DNA of 59,053 nucleotides from an uncultured Collinsella sp. (GTDB lineage: Bacteria > Actinomycetota > Coriobacteriia > Coriobacteriales > Coriobacteriaceae): the NCBI GenBank assembly GCA_900541785.1, contig UQKY01000008.1:1-59053 (forward strand), given 5' to 3'. Shown here in pieces: positions 8,154-16,755 of this stretch; the stretch's first letter is position 1; the number at the start of each line of letters is the position of its first letter. The notes under the pieces are model-generated. The model made no database searches. It was not told where the DNA came from and saw only the letters and a program-made list of their open reading frames with translations. Position numbers and translations under genes: made by a program.

Positions 8154-9335
8154 ATGCTATACACCATCTCGGACTTCTCACGGGAATATGAGGGGTCGGT
8201 CCGCCTAATCGCCGGCAGCGATGGCGTCTCGCGTGCCGTTTCCGGCGTCGGGATTCTCGATTATGAACTCATGCCCGGCCTCAAGAACAAGTATCAGCGC
8301 GTCAACTTCAGCCCAGACGAGATCGTCCTCAGCACCTTCCTCTATGCGAAGGACGACCCATACCTCATCACTGAAGCTGTGAAATACCTCGTCGCCAAGG
8401 GAACGAGCGGTCTCATCATCAAAAACGTCCTGCACATCCCGATTCCCGACCAAGCCATCCGCTACGCCAACGCGCGGCACTACCCGGTCTTTCTCACGAC
8501 CGACGACTCACTGTTCTTTGACAGCGTCATCTATGAGGTCAAACGGCATATCGAGCAGCTCGCGTCCATCGACTTCGCACAGCGCGAGATCGATGCCCTG
8601 AGGACAGACGCATCGCCCGAGTCGATCTGCCGACGCATCCGAAGCCTCAACCCGTCATTTCTGGACGAAGTGATCGCCCTGTTCGCATCGTTTGCAGAAC
8701 CCCTCGACCCGCGTACGTTTTTGCAAATCGAACGTCTCTGTGCAAAATCGACCCTCGCCGGATGCCACAACATGTTGGCACCCTATGACGGAGGTTTGTT
8801 ATTCGTAGCGACAAGCGACTCGGAGCAGGCGCTCGATGTGGAGCGAATCGTGCAGGCGCTCACGGAGCTCATCGAGGCTAGCGGTATCGATGGCGGAGCG
8901 GAAGGGCTCGGCATCAGCGATATTCTGTTTGGAGACGAGGCGGTGGCGCAGGCAATCTCGCAGGCGATTTACGCACAGCGCCTATCTTGTCAACGAGCCG
9001 AGGGTCCCGTCCGCTATACGCAGCTCGGCATCCTGAGAACCGTGATGCCTTTTGCGGAAACCCCGGAGATGCGATCGTTCTCGGAGGCGATCCTCTCGCC
9101 GATACGCGAGCACGACAGCGAGCATGGCAGCGAACTGGAATCCACACTCGCCGCATTCATCGAGAACGACCGACGTATCGAGCGAACCGCCAAGCAGACG
9201 AGCCAGCACCCGAACACGATTCGATATCGCCTCGATAAGGTGACAGCCCTCACCGGACTGAGCTACAAATGCGCCCCGGAGATGGAGCAGCTGTCGCTCG
9301 CCTACGCCATCGAACGCGCTCGCTCGCTTCAGTAA
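8154..9335 (+). CDS. PucR/CdaR-family transcriptional regulator
   Basis: Activator of about 393 residues. The N-terminal ~120 residues form a PucR-type sensing domain (ISDFSREYEGSVRLIAGSDG, then LSTFLYAKDD and GTSGLIIKN). The C-terminus carries the PucR helix-turn-helix: NDRRIERTAKQTSQHPNTIRYRLDKV. The GTG at 8133 is possible, but AAGG at 8142-8145 gives eight bases to the ATG at 8154, which I prefer; another ATG is at 8148. It is divergent from the OCD-aminotransferase operon and is probably its regulator, since PucR proteins usually control adjacent catabolic genes. The inducer is unknown. Confidence 0.88.
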   Translation: MLYTISDFSREYEGSVRLIAGSDGVSRAVSGVGILDYELMPGLKNKYQRVNFSPDEIVLSTFLYAKDDPYLITEAVKYLVAKGTSGLIIKNVLHIPIPDQAIRYANARHYPVFLTTDDSLFFDSVIYEVKRHIEQLASIDFAQREIDALRTDASPESICRRIRSLNPSFLDEVIALFASFAEPLDPRTFLQIERLCAKSTLAGCHNMLAPYDGGLLFVATSDSEQALDVERIVQALTELIEASGIDGGAEGLGISDILFGDEAVAQAISQAIYAQRLSCQRAEGPVRYTQLGILRTVMPFAETPEMRSFSEAILSPIREHDSEHGSELESTLAAFIENDRRIERTAKQTSQHPNTIRYRLDKVTALTGLSYKCAPEMEQLSLAYAIERARSLQ

Positions 9336-9353
9336 GCCCACCCCGCCTTGAGG

Positions 9354-10064
9354 TTAGGAGCGGCGGGCACGGAGCTTTTCGTAGCCGTCGGCAAAGAATG
9401 CGACCGTGGCGGCGTCGGCCTCGGCGGCGTCCGTCTCGGCTGCGGGAACCACGCCGTGTTCGTCGCTCACCAGGAAGAGGGCGCCCTTAAGCTGCGCGGG
9501 AATGTCTACGCGCGTGACCGGGATGCCCTTGGTCTGGGCCAACTGCTCAATGAGCGTCGCCGTGCCGCACAGGCACTCGTCCGCCGGCACCACAAAGGCA
9601 AGCTCGCCGTTGTTGACGGCGGCGAGCAGCTCGGGCGCCACGCCGGTCTCGTCGGCTTCGGAGCGAGCCTCGGCAGAACGGGCACGCAGCGCCTTGGCCG
9701 ACGTGTCGGCCAGCGGCTCGTACTCCCCCACCGTCATGGCGGCATTGCCGTTAACGTCGATCACCAGCATGAGCACGCCGTCGCGTGCGGTGTAGTCGCC
9801 CTCGGCAAGTGACCACTCAACGTGCTGCTTGGCCCAGCTGAGCATGTTATGGGTGAGTGGCTCGCCCTGCACCAGACGCTCGGACAGCGCGCGGATGTGG
9901 CGGTTGAGCATGGGCACCTTTTTGTTGGACATGCGCCAACGGCAGATGAGCGCGGGCTTGTCGAGCGTGAACTTCTCGACCGCCTCCTGATTGGCGCAAA
10001 AGTCCTCGTACGCACGCTGATCCTCGGCATTGCCAAACAGCTCGGCATCATCAATCTGGGGCAT
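9354..10064 (-). CDS. Conserved hypothetical protein, SseB-like style
   Basis: Product of about 236 residues, acidic and soluble, with no signal peptide or membrane segment. An N-terminal half with ICRWRMSNKKVPMLNRH and a C-terminal half with GELAFVVPADECLCG followed by LKGALFLVSDEHG suggests two alpha/beta units; the second has the general look of SseB-type domains, but I do not recognise it firmly. The ATG at 10064 is preceded by AAAGG at eight bases, while an upstream ATG at 10088 lacks a good site. It lies downstream of purH in the same orientation but after a terminator. Confidence 0.65.
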   Translation of the reverse strand: MPQIDDAELFGNAEDQRAYEDFCANQEAVEKFTLDKPALICRWRMSNKKVPMLNRHIRALSERLVQGEPLTHNMLSWAKQHVEWSLAEGDYTARDGVLMLVIDVNGNAAMTVGEYEPLADTSAKALRARSAEARSEADETGVAPELLAAVNNGELAFVVPADECLCGTATLIEQLAQTKGIPVTRVDIPAQLKGALFLVSDEHGVVPAAETDAAEADAATVAFFADGYEKLRARRS

Positions 10065-10103
10065 GGTTATACCTTTCGTGTTAGTCATTCCGTCCTCTTA
10101 TAC

Positions 10104-10140
10104 CAAAAAGACGGCCCTCCAAACGGAGCGACCGTCTTTT
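10104..10140 (-). terminator. Terminator of purH
   Basis: AAAAAGACGG (10105-10114) pairs with the complementary CCGTCTTTT (10132-10140) around an inner CTCC/GGAG stem. The minus-strand read ends in TTTTT. It lies 30 bases after the purH stop. Confidence 0.85.
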
Positions 10141-10169
10141 GCGGAGATTATTTTGTCCCGGGGCGAAAC

Positions 10170-11777
10170 TTAGTGACGGAAATGCCTGGCACCGGTGAAG
10201 ACCATAGCGATATTGTGTTCGTTGCAGGCCTGGATGCCCTCGTCGTCGCGCTTGGAGCCGCCGGGCTGAATGATGCAGGTCACGCCGTGCGCGGCAAGCA
10301 CGTCGACGTTGTCGCGGAACGGGAAGAACGCGTCGCTTGCACAGGCAAAGCCGCCCTTCTCCACGCCCTCGCGCTCGCAGAAGTCCTCGGCACGCTCGCA
10401 GGCCAGCAGCGCAGAATCCACGCGATTGGGCTGACCGGGGCCCATGCCAATGCCGGCCTTGCCCTTAGAGACCAGGATGGCGTTGGACTTAACGCCCTTG
10501 CAGACCTTCCAGGCAAACTCGAGCTCGGCCATCTCGGCGTCGGTGGGCTTGCGGTCGGTGGGGAACGTAAAGGTCGCGGGATCCTCGGTCACGTGGTCAA
10601 CTTCCTGCACCAGCATGCCGCCGTCGACGGAGCGCAGCTCCACCTTGGCGCCGTGGTCCACGCCGCCGGTAGCCAGCACGCGCAGGTTGGGGCGCTTAGC
10701 CATGCGCTCGAGCGCCTCATCGGTGTAGCTCGGGGCGATGATGACCTCAACGAACTGCTTGTTCTGATCGGCAAAGTGCTCAACCAGCTCATAGGGAACC
10801 TCGCGATTGCAGGCGATGATGCCGCCAAAGGCGCTCTTGGGATCGCAGGCGAAGGCGCGGTCGTAGGCGGCCGTGATGTCCTCGGCAACGGCGGAACCGC
10901 AGGGGTTCTGGTGCTTGAGGATCACGCAGGCCGGCTCGTCGAACTCGCGGACCAGGTTCCAGGCGGCGTCGGCATCCAGATAGTTGTTGTAGCTGAGCGG
11001 CTTGCCCTGGATCTGCTCGGAGCCCACAAGCGGGAACTGCGAGCTCGCGGTGTTCTCGCAGCCCTCGGCAAAGCGGTAGACCGTAGCCTTCTGCTGAGGA
11101 TTCTCGCCATAGCGCAGGTCGTCGACCTTCTCCAGCGAGATCTCGAGCTTGGCAGAGGTGTCCGCCACATCGCTTGCCTGGGCGGCAAGCCAACGGGAGA
11201 TAGCCGTGTCGTAGGCGGCGGTGGTCTGGTAGACCTTCACCTGCAGGCGACGACGGGTGGAGAGCGTGGTGCAGCCACCGGTCTCGCGCATCTCGGCCAG
11301 GACGGCGTCGTAGTCGGCCGGGTCGGAAATGACGGTAACGCTCGCGGCGTTCTTAGCGGCAGAGCGCAGCATGGAGGGGCCACCGATGTCGATGTGCTCA
11401 ATGGCATCCGCGAAGGTGACCTCGGGGTTGGCGACGGTCTTCTCGAACTCGTACAGGTTGACGACGACCAGGTCAATCAGCTTAATGCCGTGCTGAGCGG
11501 CCTCCTGCATGTGCTGCTCGGAATCGCGACGGGCAAGCAGCGCGCCGTGAACCTTGGGATGCAGCGTCTTGACGCGGCCGTCCATCATCTCGGGATAGCC
11601 CGTGAACTCCTCGATGGGGGTTACGGGAACGCCCGCGTCCTCGATGGCACGAGCCGTGCCGCCCGTAGAGATGATCTCGACGCCAAAGTCGTCAACCAGC
11701 GTCCGTGCGAAATCGACGACGCCCGTCTTATCGGTAACCGAGATCAACGCGCGTGCGATCTTCACATCAGATCCCAT
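10170..11777 (-). CDS. purH: Bifunctional AICAR formyltransferase / IMP cyclohydrolase
   Basis: Catalyses the last two steps of purine synthesis: AICAR to FAICAR with 10-formyl-THF, then ring closure to IMP. The 535 residues cover both domains. The N-terminal cyclohydrolase (MGS-like) domain shows RALISVTDKTG and GRVKTLHPKVHGALL. The C-terminal transformylase domain shows SYNNYLDADAAWNLV and RDNVDVLAAHGVTCIIQPGGS, and the protein ends in FTGARHFRH, the invariant PurH tail. The start at 11777 follows AGGAGG. It is monocistronic here. Confidence 0.97.
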   Translation of the reverse strand: MGSDVKIARALISVTDKTGVVDFARTLVDDFGVEIISTGGTARAIEDAGVPVTPIEEFTGYPEMMDGRVKTLHPKVHGALLARRDSEQHMQEAAQHGIKLIDLVVVNLYEFEKTVANPEVTFADAIEHIDIGGPSMLRSAAKNAASVTVISDPADYDAVLAEMRETGGCTTLSTRRRLQVKVYQTTAAYDTAISRWLAAQASDVADTSAKLEISLEKVDDLRYGENPQQKATVYRFAEGCENTASSQFPLVGSEQIQGKPLSYNNYLDADAAWNLVREFDEPACVILKHQNPCGSAVAEDITAAYDRAFACDPKSAFGGIIACNREVPYELVEHFADQNKQFVEVIIAPSYTDEALERMAKRPNLRVLATGGVDHGAKVELRSVDGGMLVQEVDHVTEDPATFTFPTDRKPTDAEMAELEFAWKVCKGVKSNAILVSKGKAGIGMGPGQPNRVDSALLACERAEDFCEREGVEKGGFACASDAFFPFRDNVDVLAAHGVTCIIQPGGSKRDDEGIQACNEHNIAMVFTGARHFRH

Positions 11778-11851
11778 GCAGTCCTCCTGTCTGGTACGCC
11801 GCCGTGCTCTGTGAGTCGGTGATACGTCGATCTGCAGCGCTCGCGCAGCGG

Positions 11852-11873
11852 CATTGAAAATACTGATTCAATG
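11852..11873. promoter_or_regulatory. Dyad in the purH upstream region
   Basis: CATTGAA and TTCAATG form 7-bp arms over an 8-base centre about 75 bases upstream of purH. It sits where an operator or promoter would be. The remaining 11778-12053 spacer shows nothing else I can support. Confidence 0.35.
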
Positions 11874-12053
11874 TAGCGCATCGAGCGCGACGATGCACCC
11901 CGCAACGCACGGCTGTGCAGAAAAAGCTTCGAGCGGGGGTTGCAGGAGCTCCACTGAGCACGGTGAGTTGATGGAACACAGGGGCACCATAATTAGATGC
12001 CAACGGCGTGGTAGAACTGTGCTCGATATGCATCCGCAATAGAAAGAGGCACC

Positions 12054-12695
12054 ATGGTCTCGCGGGTTCTCTACCGACCGTTTGATACCGAAGATTTCGA
12101 CGCCATCGCGCTGATCTTGCAGCAGCTTTGGCACAACAACTCGGATAACGATGAGTACAACCGCCTCGAAGCCGCGTGCGACCTTGCCTACTGCCTTTCT
12201 TCCTCGACGTTTTCGCAGGTTGCCGTAATCGACGGTCAGGCGCGCGGCATTGCGCTTGCACGCGCAGGACAGAGCTCCGGCGTCACTATCAACGAACATT
12301 GGATGGATACCGAGCGTGCACTGCTGTCGCAGATGCGTGAGCTGGAGCCCGATGCCTGCGCCGAATATCTCTCGTTTGTGCGCGCAACCATCCGAACCAA
12401 CAACCGCCTGCTCGAATGCAGCCCGCTGCCGCACGACAACGAGGTCACATTGCTCGCCGTGGATCGCGATGTCCACGGCCTGGGCGTTGGCACGGTGCTG
12501 CTCGACGCCGCCATCTCGCATCTGTCCTCGTGTGGGGCGACCAGCGCGCACCTGTACACCGATTCCAACTGCTCGTGGAAGTTCTACGAGCTGCACGGCT
12601 TTAAGCGCACTGCCACGCACCGCGCCAACCGCGAGGAACGCCGCCACGCCATGCCGCGCGAAAGCTTTCTCTACGAGCTGGACCTAACCGTCTAG
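12054..12695 (+). CDS. GNAT-family N-acetyltransferase
   Basis: Acyl-CoA transferase of 213 residues. The GNAT motif A region reads LLAVDRDVHGLGVGTVLLDAAISHL, with the acetyl-CoA loop pattern V-x-G-L-G-V-G-T. Motif B follows as LYTDSNCSWKFYELHGFKRT, where YELHGF is the usual beta6-alpha4 signature. The ATG at 12054 follows AAAGAGG. The acceptor substrate is unknown. It is divergent from purH. Confidence 0.88.
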   Translation: MVSRVLYRPFDTEDFDAIALILQQLWHNNSDNDEYNRLEAACDLAYCLSSSTFSQVAVIDGQARGIALARAGQSSGVTINEHWMDTERALLSQMRELEPDACAEYLSFVRATIRTNNRLLECSPLPHDNEVTLLAVDRDVHGLGVGTVLLDAAISHLSSCGATSAHLYTDSNCSWKFYELHGFKRTATHRANREERRHAMPRESFLYELDLTV

Positions 12696-12710
12696 GCCCA
12701 GCAGCCATAC

Positions 12711-12753
12711 CTAGTCGTTGGGGACGTTCTTAAATGGCTAGTCGTTGGGGACA
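12711..12753. repeat. Tandem copies of the CTAGTCGTTGGGGAC repeat
   Basis: CTAGTCGTTGGGGAC at 12711 recurs at 12738, a 27-base period, with GTTCTTAAATGG between. The same two-unit arrangement and spacing occurs at 15225-15267. On the minus strand it reads VPND followed by TAG, so it can supply stop codons to overlapping frames. It behaves as a dispersed REP-like intergenic repeat. Confidence 0.75.
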
Positions 12754-12832
12754 GTCTTGATCAAAACGACCGACGAAGCCCTTCTTGAGGTCGCTATATA
12801 GGGGTTCACATATAGCTGTGATCAAAAAACAT

Positions 12833-13032
12833 CAAATATGAGTACTGTTACCTTTTTAGTGGCAGCGAAATTCGGCTTTTTCGGGTCTCTTAGACCTCTC
12901 GACGCGTTGGATGAACTAACGTATCTCTCCAAATGTACAATAAAATGGACTCCTAACGAGAAACAATCTCGTTAGGAGTCCATTTTTTAGTACAAGCAAA
13001 TGTGACAATCTAGGCAACAGTACTCATATTTG
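12833..13032. repeat. 200-bp element with 20-bp terminal inverted repeats
   Basis: The left arm 12833-12852 (CAAATATGAGTACTGTTACC) and the complement of the right arm 13013-13032 match at 19 of 20 positions. The interior has no coding capacity but holds a perfect 20-bp terminator stem at 12942-12986. The layout is that of a miniature inverted-repeat element or a mobile palindromic unit. There is no gene between 12696 and 13160; besides this and the tandem repeat I see nothing. Confidence 0.65.
12942..12990. terminator. Strong bidirectional terminator inside the 200-bp element
   Basis: A 20-bp perfect stem (12942-12961 with 12967-12986) has an AACAA loop and T- and A-runs at either side. It serves no annotated gene on the plus strand at the right distance. 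It may end the GNAT transcript at 12695 and the DUF2207 transcript at 13161 together. Confidence 0.8.
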
Positions 13033-13160
13033 GCATTTTTTGCCCACTGCCCCTTGCGCGAAGGTCCGCAGCGGAAAGTATGGCCCGTTTCGATGCACAA
13101 AAATGGGATGGATCTTCCCTGGCAACCGCCCAGAAAGGTCCACCCCAAAGCAAGCGCTCG

Positions 13161-15104
13161 CTAGAACGTTCCGCCGCCGCCACCGCCGACGCCGCCTCCG
13201 CCGCCGCCCGAGAAGCCGCCGCCACCGCCGCCGCCCGAGCTGTCGGAGCTCGAAGCCAGCTCACGGATGCTCTCGTGATACACATCGTTAAATGAATCGA
13301 GCGGCGAATCGATACCGTAGTGATGGTAGTACCACCAGTAGCAGGGGTAATTGTCGTAGAAACCGTCGGACTCGCGCACCTCGGGAGGAACAGCCTCGGC
13401 AAGCTGACGCAGGACTTCCTTCGAAACGCCCAGCGCCACGCCCATCACCAGAAGTTTATTCCACAGGACCAGATCGCCGGGGACGGCTTCCTTTAGGCGC
13501 GTGAAGTCCTCGAGCCAATGCTTAAGCGCCTTGCAGCGCGCCGCCACCTCGGCGCCCTCCGGCGTAAAGCGGCGGAACGTAAGGCCCACGCCAATACCCA
13601 CCAGCACAATCGGCACCGAGATAAGCGCGGCGATAATGTTCACCTGTGCGCCGTCGGTAAAGAAAATGGATCCCATGGGGACAAAGGCGATCAGAATACC
13701 GAAAACCAGGCAAAACACCATTGCAACGATGCCGTCCGAGGCAACGTACTCGCTATCGGCCAGCTTGCCCTTAACGGTGTTCTGATAGTCCTCGAGCTTG
13801 TCGCCCACGGGCGTAGCGTGCTGCTTGACGTAGTGCTGCAGCTCGTCAAACGTGCGCGAACGATCACCGTTCTCGTCGGGCTTAGCGCCGGCAAAGAAGA
13901 CCTTAAGCACCATGTGGTCAATGCCCTTGGCCGACTTCCAGTCCGCATCACTCACCGTCACGCGATACGTCTGCTCTTCTTTTTCGCGCCCCAACAGACC
14001 CTTCTTGGCCTTGGTCACGGTCGCCTGCTCCAGCTTGATCACACGGTCGTCAGTGAGCTTCATGAGCGTGGCGATATATGCCTGATCGGGCACCTCGTTC
14101 CAGCTCATGAGGGCCGAAAGTACGGCGGGATGGTCGGCCGAAGGCACATCGCGGAAATATTCGTCCTGGAAAAGCGGCTTGGGCTTGCGGCGGCGCAGCT
14201 TGAGCACAACGATTGTGCCGGTAAAGGCCACCGCCGCGACAACACTTAGCGCGGCAAGTGCATTGGCAATCATGCGAGCGTGAGCGCGGCGGGCGTTAGC
14301 TTCGTCGGCCCATTCTTTCTCTTCGCTCAGGATCGTTGACATGCGCTCCTCGCTTGAAGCGGAAAGCCATGGCACCCAGTCGCCGGGGAAGGCGATGCGC
14401 GCCTCGGCGAATTCGCCCTGATGCACGCAGGGAATGGTATAGGTGACCATGGGCTCGTCCTCATCGAGTGACACATCGCCCGTCAGCGGACCGTGGCCCC
14501 ATGCGCGAAAGTTATCGCCCTTGACGGCCGCCGTCCCGGCAGCAGCATTTGCGAAGTACACTTCCATCTCGACATCGTCGGAATCCGCAGACCAGCCGTC
14601 ACCCACAAATTTCCAATAGAGCTCGGCGGTGTCGGCCCAGTTCATAACCGCACCAGTCATGGTGTAGCTCACGTAGAAGATCACGCTGTCGCCGCTCTCG
14701 TGGGGGCTAAAAACCTTGATCTTTACGCCGCCGTCGGACTGCTCAACCATATAGACGCCAGAGTCGCCCTTGTTCGCGCTATCGACCCTGTTAAACGCGG
14801 TGTCCTCTTCCTCGACACTCAGAACGTCGACGCCCGCCGTGCCGCCCTGCTGGTTGGTGCCCGTATTGATCTCCCAAAACACGCCGTTGATGTCGTCGTC
14901 GAAATCGAACTGGCGTCCCTCGACAACGGTCAGCGATCCATCGGCCTCAACCGTGGCGCCGATGTAGGTTTGGCTCATGGAGTAGCCGTCGGCGTGTGCG
15001 GCGGCAGGCAGCAGCAACAACGCAAGCGCGACGAGTGCGCAGACGGAAGCGAATCGCGCGAATAGGCGGCGCTGCCGACAGGTCTTGGCAACGGGGGCGT
15101 TCAT
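13161..15104 (-). CDS. DUF2207 membrane protein with Gly-rich C-terminus
   Basis: Predicted exported and membrane-anchored protein of 647 residues. A signal peptide (hydrophobic run ending AAAHADG) is followed by a DUF2207 extracellular domain (DGSLTVVEGRQFDFDDDINGVFWEI). A membrane helix lies near residue 265 (ALAALSVVAAVAFTGTIVVL), then a cytosolic part, then two further helices around residue 475-520. It ends with runs of Gly (SGGGGGGVGGGGGGTF). The ATG at 15104 follows AAAGGATG; an open frame extends to 15164 but would delay the signal peptide. Function is unknown; YciQ is a distant relative. The neighbouring genes give no clue. Confidence 0.85.
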   Translation of the reverse strand: MNAPVAKTCRQRRLFARFASVCALVALALLLLPAAAHADGYSMSQTYIGATVEADGSLTVVEGRQFDFDDDINGVFWEINTGTNQQGGTAGVDVLSVEEEDTAFNRVDSANKGDSGVYMVEQSDGGVKIKVFSPHESGDSVIFYVSYTMTGAVMNWADTAELYWKFVGDGWSADSDDVEMEVYFANAAAGTAAVKGDNFRAWGHGPLTGDVSLDEDEPMVTYTIPCVHQGEFAEARIAFPGDWVPWLSASSEERMSTILSEEKEWADEANARRAHARMIANALAALSVVAAVAFTGTIVVLKLRRRKPKPLFQDEYFRDVPSADHPAVLSALMSWNEVPDQAYIATLMKLTDDRVIKLEQATVTKAKKGLLGREKEEQTYRVTVSDADWKSAKGIDHMVLKVFFAGAKPDENGDRSRTFDELQHYVKQHATPVGDKLEDYQNTVKGKLADSEYVASDGIVAMVFCLVFGILIAFVPMGSIFFTDGAQVNIIAALISVPIVLVGIGVGLTFRRFTPEGAEVAARCKALKHWLEDFTRLKEAVPGDLVLWNKLLVMGVALGVSKEVLRQLAEAVPPEVRESDGFYDNYPCYWWYYHHYGIDSPLDSFNDVYHESIRELASSSDSSGGGGGGGFSGGGGGGVGGGGGGTF

Positions 15105-15224
15105 AGGCACATCCTTTGTCTGTGATACCAACAGCGTCATTGTCCCACGTTTACGGGCGCACATGACGAATATCTAGGCGACCGGAGCGCCAAACGGGAT
15201 GAAAGTCACGCCCGCCGCCAGCAG

Positions 15225-15267
15225 CTAGTCATTGGGGACGTTCTTAAATGACTAGTCGTTGGGGACA
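15225..15267. repeat. Second copy of the CTAGTC-GGGGAC tandem repeat
   Basis: CTAGTCATTGGGGAC (15225) and CTAGTCGTTGGGGAC (15252) are spaced 27 bases, as at 12711. Here CTAGTCATT and AATGACTAG also form a 9-bp inverted repeat around the first unit. Sequence between the units is nearly identical in the two loci. Confidence 0.78.
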
Positions 15268-15431
15268 CTCCTTGGCGTGGCCTGCACCAACGATAGATAC
15301 CACTTCACAGCTCCGTCACAGGTGTAGCGGCTTTGTGTGGGCGCGGCATACGCTGATTGAGCCGCCAGCCGAGGGGCATAAAGCAGTTGAGCGAAAACGG
15401 TTTGCCCCTTTGCCGTCCGCTCGAGGATCAT
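15252..15431 (-). CDS. Possible small ORF ending in the repeat
   Basis: An ATG at 15431 behind AAAAGGGGGAC opens 59 codons, ending RSVPND with its TAG supplied by the repeat. The protein has no recognised domain. The good ribosome site is its only support. It may be a decayed gene tail captured by the repeat. It lies upstream of and in line with the DUF2207 gene. Confidence 0.25.
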   Translation of the reverse strand: MILERTAKGQTVFAQLLYAPRLAAQSAYAAPTQSRYTCDGAVKWYLSLVQATPRSVPND

Positions 15432-15448
15432 GTCCCCCTTTTCCGCGG

Positions 15449-15482
15449 AAACCCCGGCAGTTGCGAAGAGCTGCCGGGGTTT
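15449..15482. terminator. Orphan terminator-like hairpin
   Basis: AAACCCCGGCAG pairs perfectly with CTGCCGGGGTTT around a 10-base loop. No annotated gene ends just before it on either strand. The 15483-15620 stretch before gluQ shows no other feature. Confidence 0.55.
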
Positions 15483-15620
15483 CTGTCGTTTGAGGGGTTG
15501 GGCTGGCGGGCGGCGATCGAGCTGTCGAGCCGGTGGTCCGGCACGCGCAACGCGCGGCCTCGGCAACTTGCAGGCCACGGCAGCGTCTCCCCCACCGCGC
15601 CCCGCGCTATACTCGTCCGC

Positions 15621-16640
15621 ATGGATATCAACGCACGCAACATAGCAACACACGCCGCGGACGCGCCAGCGATGCCGCCCGCCTCTGCCCCCGCGCCCGT
15701 CGTGGGCCGCTTTGCCCCGTCGCCCTCGGGCCGCATGCACTTGGGCAACGTGTTCAGTTGCCTGTGCGCGTGGCTTTCGGCCCGCAGGCAGGACGGCCGC
15801 ATCGTACTGCGCATCGAGGACCTGGACGATCGCTGCAAGCGTCCGGAACTTGCCGCTCAACTGATTGACGACCTGGCCTGGCTGGGGCTTGAGTGGGACG
15901 AAGGCCCCTACTACCAGCACGATCGCCTGGACTTGTACGAGGACGCCCTGCACCAGCTGCAAGACGCCGGCCTCACCTACCCCTGCTTTTGCACGCGCGC
16001 CGAGCTCCACGCCGCGAGCGCACCGCACGCCAGCGACGGCACGCCCATCTATCGCGGCGCCTGCCGAGGCCTTTCTGCCGAGGAGGTTGCCCGCCGCAGC
16101 ATCCTGCGCGCTCCGGCCACGCGCCTGCGCGTGCCCGCCGTCGACGACCTCGCAGACGATGTGGTCGAATTTGTGGACCGCACGTATGGTGCCCAATGCG
16201 AGGCGCTCGCCACCGAATGCGGCGACTTTTTGGTGCGCCGCAGCGACGGCGTGTTTGCCTATCAGCTAGCCGTGGTGGTCGATGACGCCGCCATGGGCGT
16301 CACCGAGGTCGTGCGCGGATGCGACCTGCTGGGCTCCACGCCGCGCCAAATCTACCTGCAGCATCTGCTGGGACTTCCCACGCCGCACTACGCGCACATT
16401 CCGCTGCTCATGTCGCCGGACGGCCGCCGCCTTTCCAAGCGCGACCGCGATCTGGACCTGGGCGAACTACGCGCCCGCTTTGGCACGCCCGAAGCGCTGC
16501 TGGGCTGGCTTGCCGGGCAAACGGGCATTGCGCCGGATGCCACGCCCCGCTCTGCCGAGCAACTGGTCGAGCACTTTAGCTGGGACGTCATCCGCGCGCA
16601 CAGGGAGAACATCGTTATGAATGGAGACCTTTCGCTGTAA
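15621..16640 (+). CDS. gluQ: Glutamyl-Q tRNA(Asp) synthetase
   Basis: GluRS paralogue that attaches Glu to queuosine 34 of tRNA-Asp, without a tRNA-anticodon-binding domain. The 339 residues contain the HIGH-like PSGRMHLGN and a KMSKS-like SKRDRD. The zinc site CFC followed by YRGAC (about residues 120-145) is the GluQ type. Length fits the truncated family. A long open frame begins at 15357, but the ATG at 15621 gives the normal N-terminus before VVGRFAPSPSG. It is monocistronic, followed by the toxin-antitoxin operon. Confidence 0.92.
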   Translation: MDINARNIATHAADAPAMPPASAPAPVVGRFAPSPSGRMHLGNVFSCLCAWLSARRQDGRIVLRIEDLDDRCKRPELAAQLIDDLAWLGLEWDEGPYYQHDRLDLYEDALHQLQDAGLTYPCFCTRAELHAASAPHASDGTPIYRGACRGLSAEEVARRSILRAPATRLRVPAVDDLADDVVEFVDRTYGAQCEALATECGDFLVRRSDGVFAYQLAVVVDDAAMGVTEVVRGCDLLGSTPRQIYLQHLLGLPTPHYAHIPLLMSPDGRRLSKRDRDLDLGELRARFGTPEALLGWLAGQTGIAPDATPRSAEQLVEHFSWDVIRAHRENIVMNGDLSL

Positions 16641-16706
16641 AGAGCTCGTCAACTAATGGCATCTCCCGTCTCCGGCCTTTTTTCGACGAGCGTCTTATTC
16701 TGCGTC

Positions 16707-16735
16707 TTGTTATGTACGGAATAATTCCGTACAAT
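16707..16735 (+). promoter_or_regulatory. Promoter with embedded palindromic operator for the TA operon
   Basis: TTGTTA (16707-16712), a 17-base spacer, and TACAAT (16730-16735) make a near-consensus promoter. A 21-base perfect palindrome (16713-16733, arms TGTACGGAAT) fills the spacer and runs into the -10 box. Antitoxin binding there would block RNA polymerase, giving autoregulation. Confidence 0.8.
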
Positions 16736-16755
16736 AATGCCGAGGAGGTTTTGTT

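Noticed and set aside
9822..11822. A 666-codon plus-strand frame opposite purH
   Set aside because: Shadow of purH, with the same composition artefact and no ribosome site.
12711..15267. CRISPR array
   Set aside because: Only two units per locus with a near-constant 12-base linker; no variable spacers and no cas genes.
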